A stretch of 64,000 nucleotides of DNA from Providencia rettgeri (GCA_900455085.1 UGTZ01000001.1:1394501-1458500); one strand, 5' to 3'; counted from the stretch's first letter, positions 9,187 to 19,133 are shown. The notes: a model not told the origin generated them from the letters alone. Translations and numbers: made by a program.

Positions 9187-10764
9187 TTAAACTGCTTCCT
9201 TTGTGTTTGATTGTGATTCTTGATTTATTTTTTGTTTTTCTTTTTCAACTTGTTCAGAGCGCCAAATGCTATTTAATACATGCACCATGGCTTTCGCTGA
9301 AGATTCGACGATATCTGTTTGCTAATCCCATCCCGTGGAACTTACGGTTATGGCATTCAACCACGATATCCACTTGGCCTAACGCATTTTCACCATGGCC
9401 CTTAGCAGATAACTGGTACGAGACTAATTTCATAGGGAATTGTGTGATGTTGCTGATGGCTTGGTAGATGGCATCAACGGGGCCATTACCGGTCGCCGCT
9501 TCAGACTTCACTTCATCGCCACACTGCATTTTGACTGTTGCTGTTGCAACAATACTAGAGCCTGATTGTGTACTGAAATAGTCCATCACGAAGTGGTCAG
9601 TTTCATCTTGTTGTTTCGTAAAGAAAGCTAAGGCTTCTAAGTCATAGTCAAAGACTTGACCTTTTTTATCAGCTAAATTCAAAAATGCAGTATACAATTC
9701 ATCCAATTTGAAGTCTTTACCTTCGTGATACCCCATTTCCTCCATACGGTGTTTAACAGCGCACGGCCTGAACGTGAGGTTAAATTTAATTGTTGTTCTT
9801 TTAAGCCGATAGACTCTGGTGTCATGATTTCGTAGGTTTCACGATTTTTCAACACACCGTCTTGGTGAATACCTGATGAGTGAGCAAATGCGTTACTACC
9901 CACAACGGCTTTATTAGCTGGAATTGGTGTATTACATAATTGGCTAACTAATTGGCTGGTACGGTAAATTTCTTTGTGATTAATATTGGTATGCACATTC
10001 AACATTTGCTCGCGCAATTTAATGGCCATAATCACTTCTTCTAATGCCGTGTTGCCAGCGCGTTCGCCTAAGCCATTGATGGTACCCTCGACTTGGCGGG
10101 CACCGGCTTGTACAGCACTGATTGAGTTAGCAACGGACATCCCTAAATCATCATGGCAATGCACAGAAATAACAGCTTTATCGATATTTGGCACACGGTT
10201 ATACAAATCAGTGATAATTCCGCCAAACTGGTAAGGAGTTGTGTAACCTACAGTATCTGGGATATTGATTGTTGTTGCACCTGCATTAATAGCCGTTTCT
10301 ACGATACGACATAAATTATCAGGATCAGTACGGCCCGCATCTTCACAGGAGAATTCAACGTCATCGGTATAGCGTCTTGCGCGCTTAATGGAATTAATTG
10401 CCATATCCATTACGCCATCAAAGGATTTATTTAATTTCTTCTCCATATGTAAATTGGAGGTAGCTAAGAAAATATGGATACGAAAGGCTTCGGCAACCTT
10501 TAATGACTCAGCTGCAACATCAATGTCATTTTCAATACAACGCGCTAATGCACAAATTCGGCTGTTTTTGATTTCTCTCGCGATGGTTTGTACGGATTCG
10601 AAGTCACCCGGTGAAGAGACTGGGAAACCCGCTTCAATGATATCAACCCCTAAACGCTCTAATGCGAAGGCAATTTGTAATTTTTCTTTGACTGACAAAC
10701 TTGCCTGTAATGCCTGCTCACCGTCGCGTAAGGTGGTATCGAAGATAATGACTTGGTTGCTCAT
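9187..10764 (-). CDS. leuA: 2-isopropylmalate synthase LeuA (two frameshifts)
   Basis: Committed step of leucine synthesis: acetyl-CoA plus 2-ketoisovalerate. The N-terminal TIM barrel shows FDTTLRDGEQAL and HCHDDLGMSVANS; the C-terminal part is the leucine-sensing regulatory domain. Corrected length about 525 residues (E. coli 523). A base is missing at 9760-9761 (GCGGCT expected, giving GRAAVKHRMEEMGYHEG). An extra base sits in the T run 9318-9320, after which the true end GLATDIVESSAKAMVHVLN runs to the stop at 9187. First structural gene of the attenuated leu operon. Confidence 0.92.
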
Positions 10765-10829
10765 ATTGTGTTCCTCATATCGAATTTTGTTTTTTGCTTA
10801 GAGTTATGTTCTTCCAAAGCCGCAGGCAT

Positions 10830-10858
10830 AAAAAAACCCGCGGGTTGCGCGGGTTTTT
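10830..10858 (-). terminator. leu operon attenuator
   Basis: Reading on the minus strand, AACCCGCG/CGCGGGTT form a G+C-rich stem with a short loop followed by seven T. It lies between leuL and leuA, where the transcription attenuator sits in E. coli. Ribosome stalling on leuL leucine codons would be expected to prevent it forming. Confidence 0.88.
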
Positions 10859-10880
10859 AATGTTTGTGGACAGTTTGTTT

Positions 10881-10958
10881 CTATTTTTCGTCCATAAGCA
10901 TACCGCGCAAATTTAATGCGAGTAGTAGTAGGCTTAGTAGGCGAATAGAAAATGTCAT
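10881..10958 (-). CDS. leuL: leu operon leader peptide LeuL
   Basis: A 25-codon frame upstream of leuA. It encodes MTFSIRLLSLLLLALNLRG and a short tail, with nine leucines, several in a row. Most use the rare codon CTA, as expected for a sensor of charged tRNA-Leu. The LRG step resembles E. coli LeuL. The start is preceded by AGAGAGAC. It sits between the promoter at 11000-11028 and the attenuator, so it controls read-through into leuABCD. Confidence 0.88.
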   Translation of the reverse strand: MTFSIRLLSLLLLALNLRGMLMDEK

Positions 10959-10999
10959 TTTAACTGTCTCTCTTGAGTATCTTAATCAAACTGTATTTA

Positions 11000-11028
11000 T
11001 TGATACGTTATCTTAAAGTTAATGTCAA
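11000..11028 (-). promoter_or_regulatory. leu operon promoter
   Basis: On the minus strand, TTGACA (11028-11023) and TATCAA (11005-11000) are separated by exactly 17 bases. Transcription would start about 35-40 bases before leuL. Confidence 0.7.
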
Positions 11029-11656
11029 TCATAGATTTTTAGCATATTTTTACCAATCATGAATTATGGCTTCTGGCTGGTGGTTGTTGCTGTTTTTTTT
11101 GTGTATCCCTTCTGTTTTGTCTGGATTTTTGCGTTGTTATAAGGGTAAAATTCTTTTACTATGCTCATTCAAATGTCTTCATGATTAAAGCTATTGATTT
11201 TTATGCGGTTTTTATTTTTTGATGTAAGGTGAGACTCAAGGTAGGGAATGAATCATCTTCGCCAATACTTTTTAATTAAGTTAATTATCTAATAAATGAG
11301 TATTTAAAAAATAATCTGATAATGAGAATATTTATTGATTCTACATACGATTTATTATGATTTCTTGCAAAAATTGCTTTATTATTTTTACGGTGAGTGA
11401 TTGCAAGGTTAATAAGTGGTTATCATTCATTATTTTGATGAATATTTACGTTTTATAATGATATTTATACTGCAAGTTTAATTAATAGGTAAAGTAATAT
11501 AAACGTCGTTTTAATAAATGCAGGGAAAGCGAAATGACTTATTATCTATAAGTTGTTTTAAGAATAATATTTAATGAATTTATATATTCGTCGGTTTTTT
11601 AAGATGAATGACTCTTTTCGTTAATGAAAAATGATAAATATATTAGTGGAGTAAAA
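11029..11656. other. Gene-free AT-rich region between the leu operon and leuO
   Basis: About 630 bases, strongly AT-rich, with many T and A tracts and no credible frame. In E. coli the matching region is a target of H-NS silencing and LeuO autoactivation; the AT-richness fits that but specific sites cannot be assigned here. Confidence 0.5.
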
Positions 11657-12625
11657 ATGACTGATTTTGATACAATTTCAACAGCTAAAAAAGACAGTAG
11701 CGATATTCATTTACGTAATGTTGATCTCAACCTATTAACGGTTTTTGACGTGGTTATGCAGATGCAAAACGTGACAAAAGCAGCGCAAGTTCTAGGGATG
11801 TCTCAACCTGCGGTGAGTAACGCGGTTTCACGTTTAAAATCAATGTTTAATGATGAGTTGTTTGTCCGGTATGGGCGTGGCATTCAGCCGACATCTCGTG
11901 CTAAGCAATTGTTCGGGCCTATTAGGCAAGCATTACAACTAGTTCATAATGAATTACCTAGTGCAGGTTTCAATCCACAAACTAGTGATCGAGTATTTAA
12001 TTTATCTATTTGTTCACCGTTAGATATTCGTCTAGCTGCTATTATTGTCGAAAAATTTAAGGTAGTTTCGCCTAATATTAATATAGTCATTCATTCTTTT
12101 ATGGATAATAAAATTGCTCATCAATTAAAATACCAAGAAATGGATTTTTTCCTTGGCTATAATCAATTAGAAAAAACAGAATTTCAACATCAGGTTTTAT
12201 TTGATGATGAATTAGTGTTAGTGGTGGCTAGTCATCACCCGCGTATTGGTAATTCAATTTCTGAAATTGAACTAAATAATGAACGTCATGCGATTATGTC
12301 AATGGATAACATGGGGTCATTTAGTAAACCTTATTATAATAATACTGAGTTATCGCATACGATTAGCTATCAAGGTACTGACTTAAATAGTGTATTGAGT
12401 ATTGTTGCTCAAACTGATCTCGTCGCGATTGTACCAAAATGGCTAGTGAGTCATTACTTTGGGAAACTAAAATTACGAACATTATCGTTGCCATGGCTTC
12501 GAGATACACTGCCTTGCTATTTAACTTGGCATGAATCAACGGTCAGGGATAAAGGCCATCAATGGATGAAATCTCAATTTACTCAATTAATTGAAGAGCT
12601 CTCTGAACAGGCTGTTGCTGCATAG
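11657..12625 (+). CDS. leuO: LysR-type regulator LeuO
   Basis: LeuO is a LysR-family anti-silencer that counters H-NS at many loci. The N-terminal winged helix is nearly the E. coli one (VDLNLLTVFDVVMQ, LGMSQPAVSNAVSRLK, DELFVRYGRGIQPT). The C-terminal effector-binding domain ends HESTVRDKGHQWM. The ATG at 11657 is chosen because GGAG lies 7 bases upstream; an earlier in-frame ATG at 11624 has no such site. About 322 residues. Divergent from leuLABCD as in E. coli. Confidence 0.92.
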   Translation: MTDFDTISTAKKDSSDIHLRNVDLNLLTVFDVVMQMQNVTKAAQVLGMSQPAVSNAVSRLKSMFNDELFVRYGRGIQPTSRAKQLFGPIRQALQLVHNELPSAGFNPQTSDRVFNLSICSPLDIRLAAIIVEKFKVVSPNINIVIHSFMDNKIAHQLKYQEMDFFLGYNQLEKTEFQHQVLFDDELVLVVASHHPRIGNSISEIELNNERHAIMSMDNMGSFSKPYYNNTELSHTISYQGTDLNSVLSIVAQTDLVAIVPKWLVSHYFGKLKLRTLSLPWLRDTLPCYLTWHESTVRDKGHQWMKSQFTQLIEELSEQAVAA

Positions 12626-12645
12626 TACTCCTATTTAAAAATTGC

Positions 12646-12811
12646 TAGAGGTTGTTGGCGAGCTCAGACATTGTGAGTAATAAATAACGCATATTGTTAA
12701 GGGGTAATAACAAATGAGATTGCCCCTTAAAGCTAACAACCTCTATATTTCTATAGATGCACTTATAACAAAATAGATACGCCAACAAGATAATTAACTC
12801 ACTATCGTGAG
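12646..12811. repeat. Palindrome-rich intergenic segment (possible RNA or MITE-like element)
   Basis: The 355-base gap after leuO carries nested perfect inverted repeats. Outer arms are TAGAGGTTGTT (12646-12656) and AACAACCTCTA (12735-12745). Inside them lie TTAAGGGG (12697-12704) and CCCCTTAA (12723-12730). Further on is a tight hairpin CTCAC-TATC-GTGAG (12798-12811). TTGTTGGCG at 12653 also pairs with CGCCAACAA at 12779-12787. This could be a small RNA, a complex 3' end for leuO, or a short non-autonomous repeat. Nothing coding is supported here. Confidence 0.45.
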
Positions 12812-12980
12812 CGTTATGATGAGTTTTGTAGCAGACATAACATTTGCACAAAATTTACATATAAATGCTTTTCACGCATCTCTTTAGTCGATACACTGCG
12901 AATATTCAGCTAACACTTGTAAGCTGAAATAATAAGAATAGTTAAGTGCTTGTGAATGTACCGAGTAACTTATATCGATA

Positions 12981-14813
12981 ATGACCTATAGGGAATACAC
13001 TTTGATTACTGAAAATCTATATCCATACCACTTGGTTAATCGCTTACGTAGCAGGGTTACTGCGCACGAATCGGCGAACCGGATAGCTTTCAGTCAATGG
13101 GATAACGGGCAACAGAGCTCATTAACTTGGGGGGAGATAGGTGAGCGTACATCAGCGATTTCTCGTCGTCTCTTAGCATTAAACGTTATCACACAAGAAA
13201 ATATTGGGTTATTTGCCCATAACAGCATGAATTGGTCATTGGTTGACTTTGCCGCGTTACAAATTAGGGCTGTCACAGTGCCACTTTATGCAACTAGCAG
13301 TGTTGAGCAGGCGGCGTATATTATTAATGATGCCAATATTAAAGTGTTGTTTGTTGGGGAAGATATGCAATATCAAGTTGCATGCCAATTACCGGCTCTT
13401 TGCCCCCAATTAACGACGATTATCGTGATGAATGACAATATTGAGTTGGCTGATATTTCAATCGACACCCTGCATTTATCCACATTTATGGCGCAAGCAC
13501 AAACCGAATACCAAACGGAACTTGATGAGCGCATCGCTGCACATAATCTCGGTGATTTATTTACCATCATTTATACATCAGGCACTACTGGAGAGCCCAA
13601 AGGCGTTATGTTGGATTACTACAACATGGCTGCCCAACTGTATCTCCATGACGAACGATTACAACTAACCGCTGACGATGTTTCTTTAAGTTTTTTACCG
13701 CTTTCACATGTTTTTGAACGTGCGTGGAGCTTTTACGTTATGCACGTTGGGGCGTTAAACGTTTATTTAACAGACACCAATCAAGTTCGGGAAGCATTAG
13801 CGGAGGTAAAACCGACCGTGATGTGTGCGGTTCCCCGTTTTTATGAAAAAGTTTATTCAGCAATACACAGTAAAGTGGCAAAAGCACCTCTCATTCGTAG
13901 GGCGCTATTTCGCTGTGCAATATCCCTTGGCAAGCGCCGTGTGAAAGCCTTAACAAAAGGCCACAACCCCTCTTTAGTTAACCGCGCTATTTTTCCGATG
14001 GTTGATAAACTGGTTCTCAGTAAAATTCGCGAAGGGTTAGGAGGTCGAATTCGTTTCATGCCAGCCGCTGGCGCCCGTCTTGATGACGATGTGATTGCAT
14101 TTTTCCTTTCAGCAGGGGTAAATATCAAATATGGCTATGGCATGTCAGAAACCTGTGCCACGGTATCTTGCTGGGAAGAAGGTAAATACCCATTAGGTTC
14201 GATAGGTACACCGTTATCTTCTGTTTCAGTGCGTATTGGTAAAGACGATGAAATACAAGTAAAAGGGCCAGTGGTCATGAAAGGCTATTTCAATCGACCA
14301 ATTGAAACCTTGGATACGTTTACAGCAGATGGCTGGCTAAAAACGGGTGATGCAGGAAAGATTGACGAACAAGGCAATTTATATATTACGGATAGGCTAA
14401 AAGATTTAATGAAAACGTCTAACGGAAAATATATTGCACCACAGATGATTGAAGGCGTATTAGGACAAGACAAGTTTATTGAACACATCGCAGTCATTGC
14501 AGATGCGCGTAAGTTTGTTTCAGCGCTGATCGTGCCTTGCTATGACAGCTTAGAAGAATATGCCCATTCAATAAACCTGAAATATCGAGATCGTTTAGAA
14601 CTCTTAAAAGACTCGAATATTGTGGCATTATTTGAAAATCGCTTAAAAGATTTACAAAAGAATATCGAAAATTTCCACCAAGTTAAGCGTTTTACATTGC
14701 TACCAACCACATTTTCAATGGAAAAAGGTGAATTAACACCAACTTTAAAATTGCGTCGTAAAATCATTTCTGAGCGCTATCAATTAGAAATTGAATCGAT
14801 GTACAAAGAATAA
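12981..14813 (+). CDS. Long-chain fatty acid--CoA ligase-like AMP-dependent synthetase
   Basis: Acyl-adenylate-forming enzyme of 610 residues. Core motifs are in order: P-loop IIYTSGTTGEPKGVM near residue 197, KYGYGMSETCATVS near residue 376, LKTGDAGKIDEQGNLYITDR near residue 453, and KTSNGKYIAPQMIE just after. The organisation (LSFLPLSHVFERAW, PTVMCAVPRFYEKVY) is typical of the eukaryote-like long-chain acyl-CoA synthetases, not of E. coli FadD. Substrate chain length cannot be told. No strong ribosome binding site precedes the ATG. It separates leuO from ilvI, which are neighbours in E. coli. Confidence 0.85.
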   Translation: MTYREYTLITENLYPYHLVNRLRSRVTAHESANRIAFSQWDNGQQSSLTWGEIGERTSAISRRLLALNVITQENIGLFAHNSMNWSLVDFAALQIRAVTVPLYATSSVEQAAYIINDANIKVLFVGEDMQYQVACQLPALCPQLTTIIVMNDNIELADISIDTLHLSTFMAQAQTEYQTELDERIAAHNLGDLFTIIYTSGTTGEPKGVMLDYYNMAAQLYLHDERLQLTADDVSLSFLPLSHVFERAWSFYVMHVGALNVYLTDTNQVREALAEVKPTVMCAVPRFYEKVYSAIHSKVAKAPLIRRALFRCAISLGKRRVKALTKGHNPSLVNRAIFPMVDKLVLSKIREGLGGRIRFMPAAGARLDDDVIAFFLSAGVNIKYGYGMSETCATVSCWEEGKYPLGSIGTPLSSVSVRIGKDDEIQVKGPVVMKGYFNRPIETLDTFTADGWLKTGDAGKIDEQGNLYITDRLKDLMKTSNGKYIAPQMIEGVLGQDKFIEHIAVIADARKFVSALIVPCYDSLEEYAHSINLKYRDRLELLKDSNIVALFENRLKDLQKNIENFHQVKRFTLLPTTFSMEKGELTPTLKLRRKIISERYQLEIESMYKE

Positions 14814-14829
14814 TTTACCATCTAATTAT

Positions 14830-14871
14830 CTGGCTTACCTGTATTATGGGTAAGTCAGTTCTTGTTTTTGT
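14830..14871 (+). terminator. Terminator after the acyl-CoA synthetase gene
   Basis: Ten-base-pair stem CTGGCTTACC/GGGTAAGTCAG (one G-T pair) at 14830-14858 followed by a T-rich run. Confidence 0.75.
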
Positions 14872-15179
14872 TTTGTTCTTATTTATTCAGATAATCACTT
14901 AATATTAAAACCAGAATACTTCCAACTAATTAAAGTTGCACTGTTTTTTCATTCATAGTAGTCATTATTTCTCCCTTTATTTTTATACGCAGTCAATTTA
15001 TCTATCAAATACCCATGTTCAAGATGATGTGAAATTTTCGTGATCCTTGCACTTAAATGGTGTTTGCTTCGTTTCAGCCAGAGCGATATGTTAATAGCAC
15101 GAATTCCACAATTTAAATGATAAAAATAAAGAGGTAGTTCATACCTCTTCACTTGCAAATAATGTCTGGGGGCAAACTC
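14872..15179. other. ilvI upstream region
   Basis: About 308 bases, AT-rich, without a credible gene. In E. coli the ilvIH upstream region carries several Lrp sites; the consensus is too loose to place them here by eye. Confidence 0.4.
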
Positions 15180-16907
15180 ATGGAGATGTTGTCGGGAGCG
15201 GAAATGGTCGTCAAGTCGTTGATTGACCAAGGAGTAAAGCACGTGTTTGGTTATCCAGGCGGTGCAGTATTAGATATTTATGATGCACTTCATACGGTTG
15301 GTGGGGTAGAACATATTTTAGTGCGCCATGAACAAGCCGCCGTTCATATGGCAGATGGTTATGCACGCTCAACAGGGGATGTTGGGGTTGTTTTAGTGAC
15401 ATCTGGTCCTGGGGCAACAAATGCGATTACCGGTATTGCGACGGCTTATATGGACTCCGTACCAATGGTGGTGTTATCAGGGCAGGTTGCAAGCTCGCTA
15501 ATTGGTAACGATGCGTTTCAAGAGTGCGATATGGTTGGAATCTCAAGGCCAATAGTTAAGCACAGTTTTTTAATTAAAAGCGCAGAAGAAATTCCTGAAA
15601 CCATCAAGAAAGCGTTTTATATTGCAGCAAGTGGCCGTCCAGGGCCTGTGGTGATTGATTTTCCTAAGGACACCGTTAACCCGGCTTTGAAGTTTGCTTA
15701 CCGTTATCCAGAGAACGTTTCTCTGCGGTCTTATAACCCTACATTACAAGGACACAAAGGCCAAATCAAAAAAGCATTAACTAAATTGGTTTCGGCCAAA
15801 AAACCAGTTTTCTATATTGGCGGAGGGGCGATTAACGCGAATTGCTCTGCTGAACTTATAGAGTTGGCAGAAAAACTGCAATTACCAGTGGTATCAACCT
15901 TAATGGGATTAGGGGCTTTCCCAGAAACGCACAAGCAATCCGTGGGAATGCTTGGGATGCATGGAACCTATGAAGCCAACAAGGTGATGCATAACTCGGA
16001 TGTAATTTTTGCCGTAGGGGTTCGTTTTGATGATAGGACAACGAACAATTTAGAAAAATATTGCCCAAATGCGACCGTCATTCAAATTGATGTTGACCCA
16101 ACGTCTATCTCAAAAACGGTCAATGCCGATATCCCAATTGTTGGTGATGCAAAACTCACATTAAAACAAATGTTAGGTCAGTTAGACCAGGCTTCAGCCA
16201 AACAAGACAACCAAGCACTCACTGCGTGGTGGAAAGAAATTGAGCAATGGCGCAATAAGCAATGTTTACGTTACGAAATAAGCCAAACAAAAGTTAAACC
16301 ACAGCAAGCCATTGAAATGATTTATCGTTTAACGAAAGGTGAAGCGTATGTAACGTCTGACGTTGGGCAGCACCAAATGTTCGCCGCATTGTATTATCCC
16401 TTTGATAAACCTCGCCATTGGATAAACTCAGGAGGACTCGGTACGATGGGCTTTGGCTTACCTGCTGCTTTAGGAGTGAAATTAGCGCATCCAAAATCGA
16501 CCGTTGTCTGTGTGACAGGGGATGGTAGCATCCAGATGAACATTCAAGAGCTTTCAACCGCTCTGCAATATGGCTTACCGGTTTTAGTGCTCAACTTAAA
16601 TAATGGTTTCTTAGGCATGGTAAAACAGTGGCAGGATATGATTTATCAAGGCCGTCACTCACAATCTTACATGCAATCATTGCCTGATTTCATCAAGTTA
16701 GCACAAGCGTATGGCCACGTTGGTATTTCGATAGCAACACCTGATGAGCTAGAAGAAAAACTAAAACAAGCCCTTGTTGAAGTGAATGAAAATCAGCGAT
16801 TAGTTTTCGTTGACGTCAATATTGATGAAACTGAGCACGTTTATCCAATGCAGATCCGTGGTGGTGCAATGGATGAAATGTGGTTGAGCAAAACAGAGAG
16901 GACCTGA
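15180..16907 (+). CDS. ilvI: Acetolactate synthase III large subunit IlvI
   Basis: ThDP- and FAD-dependent catalytic subunit making acetolactate and acetohydroxybutyrate for valine, leucine and isoleucine. 575 residues. Visible: VFGYPGGAVLDIYD at the start, the catalytic Glu in LVRHEQAAVHMADGYAR, ISRPIVKHSF, and the ThDP/Mg motif VCVTGDGSIQMNIQEL. The start at 15180 (MEMLSGAE) is used because it equals the E. coli start and follows TGGGGG; the upstream in-frame ATG is unlikely. Followed 2 bases later by ilvH. Confidence 0.95.
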   Translation: MEMLSGAEMVVKSLIDQGVKHVFGYPGGAVLDIYDALHTVGGVEHILVRHEQAAVHMADGYARSTGDVGVVLVTSGPGATNAITGIATAYMDSVPMVVLSGQVASSLIGNDAFQECDMVGISRPIVKHSFLIKSAEEIPETIKKAFYIAASGRPGPVVIDFPKDTVNPALKFAYRYPENVSLRSYNPTLQGHKGQIKKALTKLVSAKKPVFYIGGGAINANCSAELIELAEKLQLPVVSTLMGLGAFPETHKQSVGMLGMHGTYEANKVMHNSDVIFAVGVRFDDRTTNNLEKYCPNATVIQIDVDPTSISKTVNADIPIVGDAKLTLKQMLGQLDQASAKQDNQALTAWWKEIEQWRNKQCLRYEISQTKVKPQQAIEMIYRLTKGEAYVTSDVGQHQMFAALYYPFDKPRHWINSGGLGTMGFGLPAALGVKLAHPKSTVVCVTGDGSIQMNIQELSTALQYGLPVLVLNLNNGFLGMVKQWQDMIYQGRHSQSYMQSLPDFIKLAQAYGHVGISIATPDELEEKLKQALVEVNENQRLVFVDVNIDETEHVYPMQIRGGAMDEMWLSKTERT

Positions 16908-16909
16908 TC

Positions 16910-17401
16910 ATGCGTCGTATTTTATCCGTTTTATTAGAAAATGAATCAGGTGCTTTGTCCCGTGTCATAGGTCTGTTCTCTCAGCGTGGTTATAATATTG
17001 AAAGTTTGACCGTTGCACCAACAGATGACCCAACCTTGTCACGTATGACTATCCAAACTAAAGGGGATGCAAAGGTTCTGGAGCAAATTGAGAAACAATT
17101 GCATAAACTGGTTGATGTGTTGCGCGTCAGCGAGCTGACGGCGTCAGCACATATTGAGCGTGAAATCATGTTAGTGAAGCTACAAGCCTCTGGATATGGG
17201 CGTGATGAAGTGAAGCGCTGTGCAGATATTTTCCGTGGACAAATTGTTGATGTCACCCCAACGCTTTATACCGTTCAGCTAGCGGGAACAAGCGAAAAAC
17301 TGGACGCTTTCATCGAATCAGTGCGTGGTGTTGCTGAAATTGTTGAAGTTGTACGCTCAGGGATCGTCGGTGTTTCGCGCGGTGATAAAATTATGCGATG
17401 A
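16910..17401 (+). CDS. ilvH: Acetolactate synthase III small subunit IlvH
   Basis: Regulatory subunit conferring valine feedback inhibition. 163 residues, the same as E. coli. The N-terminal ACT domain begins MRRILSVLLENESGALSRV and includes GYNIESLTVAPTDD; the C-terminal domain ends IVGVSRGDKIMR. The ATG at 16910 follows GAGAGGA, which overlaps the end of ilvI, so the two are translationally coupled. Confidence 0.95.
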   Translation: MRRILSVLLENESGALSRVIGLFSQRGYNIESLTVAPTDDPTLSRMTIQTKGDAKVLEQIEKQLHKLVDVLRVSELTASAHIEREIMLVKLQASGYGRDEVKRCADIFRGQIVDVTPTLYTVQLAGTSEKLDAFIESVRGVAEIVEVVRSGIVGVSRGDKIMR

Positions 17402-17439
17402 AAAATTTATCTTCCGAAGGTAGAATAATCGCGTTTAAG

Positions 17440-17465
17440 GCCCCGAATGACTCGGGGCTATTCCC
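17440..17465 (+). terminator. Possible terminator after ilvIH
   Basis: Stem GCCCCGA/TCGGGGC with a 5-base loop (17440-17458) but only a poor T tract (TATTCCC), so termination may be partial. Confidence 0.45.
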
Positions 17466-17485
17466 AAAATTGTAAAGAGGTTAAC

Positions 17486-18496
17486 GTGAAACTGGATGAG
17501 ATAGCCCGTCTAGCGGGTGTTTCCCGCACAACGGCTAGTTATGTGATCAACGGCAAGGCCAAGCAGTATCGAGTCAGCGATAAAACTGTAGAAAAAGTGA
17601 TGGCAGTCGTCAGAGAGCACAATTACCATCCAAATGCAGTTGCTGCGGGGCTACGAGCAGGGCGTACCCGTTCTATAGGGTTAGTGATCCCTGACTTGGA
17701 AAATACGAGCTATACCCGTATAGCAAATTACCTTGAAAGGCAGGCGCGTCAGCGTGGTTATCAATTGTTGATAGCATGCTCAGAAGACCAACCCGACAAT
17801 GAAATTCGTTGTGTTGAACACCTTTTACAACGACAAGTTGATGCCATAATTGTTTCTACAGCATTACCGCCAGAACATCCGTTCTATCAGCGTTGGGCGA
17901 ATCGTTCTTTACCGATTATCGCACTGGATAGAGCCCTTGAAAAAGAACACTTTATTAGTGTTGTTGGTGATGACCAAGAAGATGCTTTCATGATTTCAGC
18001 GGAATTACGCAAATTTAAAGCTGAATCGGTATTGTATTTGGGTGCGTTACCTGAGTTATCAGTCAGTTATCTACGCGAGCAAGGTTTCCGTAAAGCATGG
18101 CATGAAGACCCACGCAAGATTGATTACCTGTATGCAAATAGCTATGAACGCGATTCAGCTGCAGAGGTTTTTGCTCATTGGCTTGATAGTGGTAACAAGA
18201 TGCCAGACGCACTATTTACAACATCATTCTCCTTACTACAAGGCGTGCTAGATGTCGCATTGAAGCGCAGTGGACGTTTACCTGAGCATATGGTTATTGC
18301 CACATTTGGTGATAATGAATTATTAGACTTCCTTGAATGCCCAGTGCTTTCTTTGGCACAGCGTCATAGAGACATCGCTGAACGCATCTTAGAATTGGTA
18401 CTCGCCAGCCTTGATGAAAAGCAAAAACCAGAACCTGGTATTACACGTATTCGTCGTGATTTATGTCGCCGTGGAAGTTTAGGTCGTAAGCAGTAA
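17486..18496 (+). CDS. cra: Catabolite repressor/activator Cra (FruR)
   Basis: LacI-family regulator of carbon flux, responding to fructose phosphates. 336 residues (E. coli 334). The N-terminal helix-turn-helix and hinge are nearly the E. coli sequence (MKLDEIARLAGVSRTTASYV, read with a GTG start, and HNYHPNAVAAGLRAG), followed by a periplasmic-binding-protein-like sensor domain. The GTG at 17486 with GAGG upstream is chosen; the upstream in-frame ATG overlaps the putative ilvH terminator and adds residues absent from the family. Confidence 0.95.
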   Translation: MKLDEIARLAGVSRTTASYVINGKAKQYRVSDKTVEKVMAVVREHNYHPNAVAAGLRAGRTRSIGLVIPDLENTSYTRIANYLERQARQRGYQLLIACSEDQPDNEIRCVEHLLQRQVDAIIVSTALPPEHPFYQRWANRSLPIIALDRALEKEHFISVVGDDQEDAFMISAELRKFKAESVLYLGALPELSVSYLREQGFRKAWHEDPRKIDYLYANSYERDSAAEVFAHWLDSGNKMPDALFTTSFSLLQGVLDVALKRSGRLPEHMVIATFGDNELLDFLECPVLSLAQRHRDIAERILELVLASLDEKQKPEPGITRIRRDLCRRGSLGRKQ

Positions 18497-18578
18497 TGAA
18501 ATAGATTTAACTTTAATCGAACAGTGAATATTTACACGATAATGAGTGATGTTGGTCACAATAATGAGTAATATAACG

Positions 18579-18606
18579 GCCCCTATCTTGTAGGGGCTTT
18601 TTTTTT
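18579..18606 (+). terminator. Terminator after cra
   Basis: Stem GCCCCTA/TAGGGGC, loop TCTTG, then nine T: a classic intrinsic terminator. Confidence 0.92.
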
Positions 18607-19103
18607 ATAGGCTAAATTTAGGTAAATATTTAACTTTAGGATTTATCTTAATCGGCTTGTTGCTGATTTTAAAATGAAAGCTAAATCGGATGAATAAATT
18701 AATATAAATTTATTGTGGTTGTATTACTGATTTGTGCGATAAATATTTTGAAGTAAATTACTGTTTATTAAAACAGTAATTTACTTTATTGATATATAAT
18801 GATTTTATTTTATTAGCGGCACGCTTTGGGCCTATTTAAAAATTAATGATTATTTGAGGACTCAACAGAAGTAAATAACCGGTACAAGATACACTGATTA
18901 AAAATGAGACATAAGTTGAATTTCCATTAATTTGTATGATTTTGCAGCAAACTATTATGTTAGCGCTTATTTAGGTGATACTTAATAAAATATGTTAATC
19001 ATATCAACTTGTTATTTCCCATTTTATTTCCAAGTTAGATTTTACCTCTCCTTATTTTTTCTGAATTGTTCTGTAAATAAAGCTAAAGCCGGATGCTACT
19101 GGC
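18607..19103. other. Gene-free AT-rich spacer before the dcw cluster
   Basis: About 500 bases, very AT-rich, no gene supported. It includes an inverted pair of ACAGTAATTTACTT-like segments around 18759-18785. Confidence 0.5.
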
Positions 19104-19133
19104 TTGACAACGTTTTCATACCATTCGTAAACT
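19104..19133 (+). promoter_or_regulatory. Promoter of the dcw cluster (Pmra-like)
   Basis: TTGACA at 19104-19109 and TAAACT at 19128-19133 with an 18-base spacer, 63 bases ahead of mraZ and just before the MraZ-type repeats. Confidence 0.65.

Noticed and set aside
12645..12851. 68-codon minus-strand frame after leuO
   Set aside because: It coincides with the nested palindromes and has a Cys-rich, unfamiliar product; structure explains the region better than coding.
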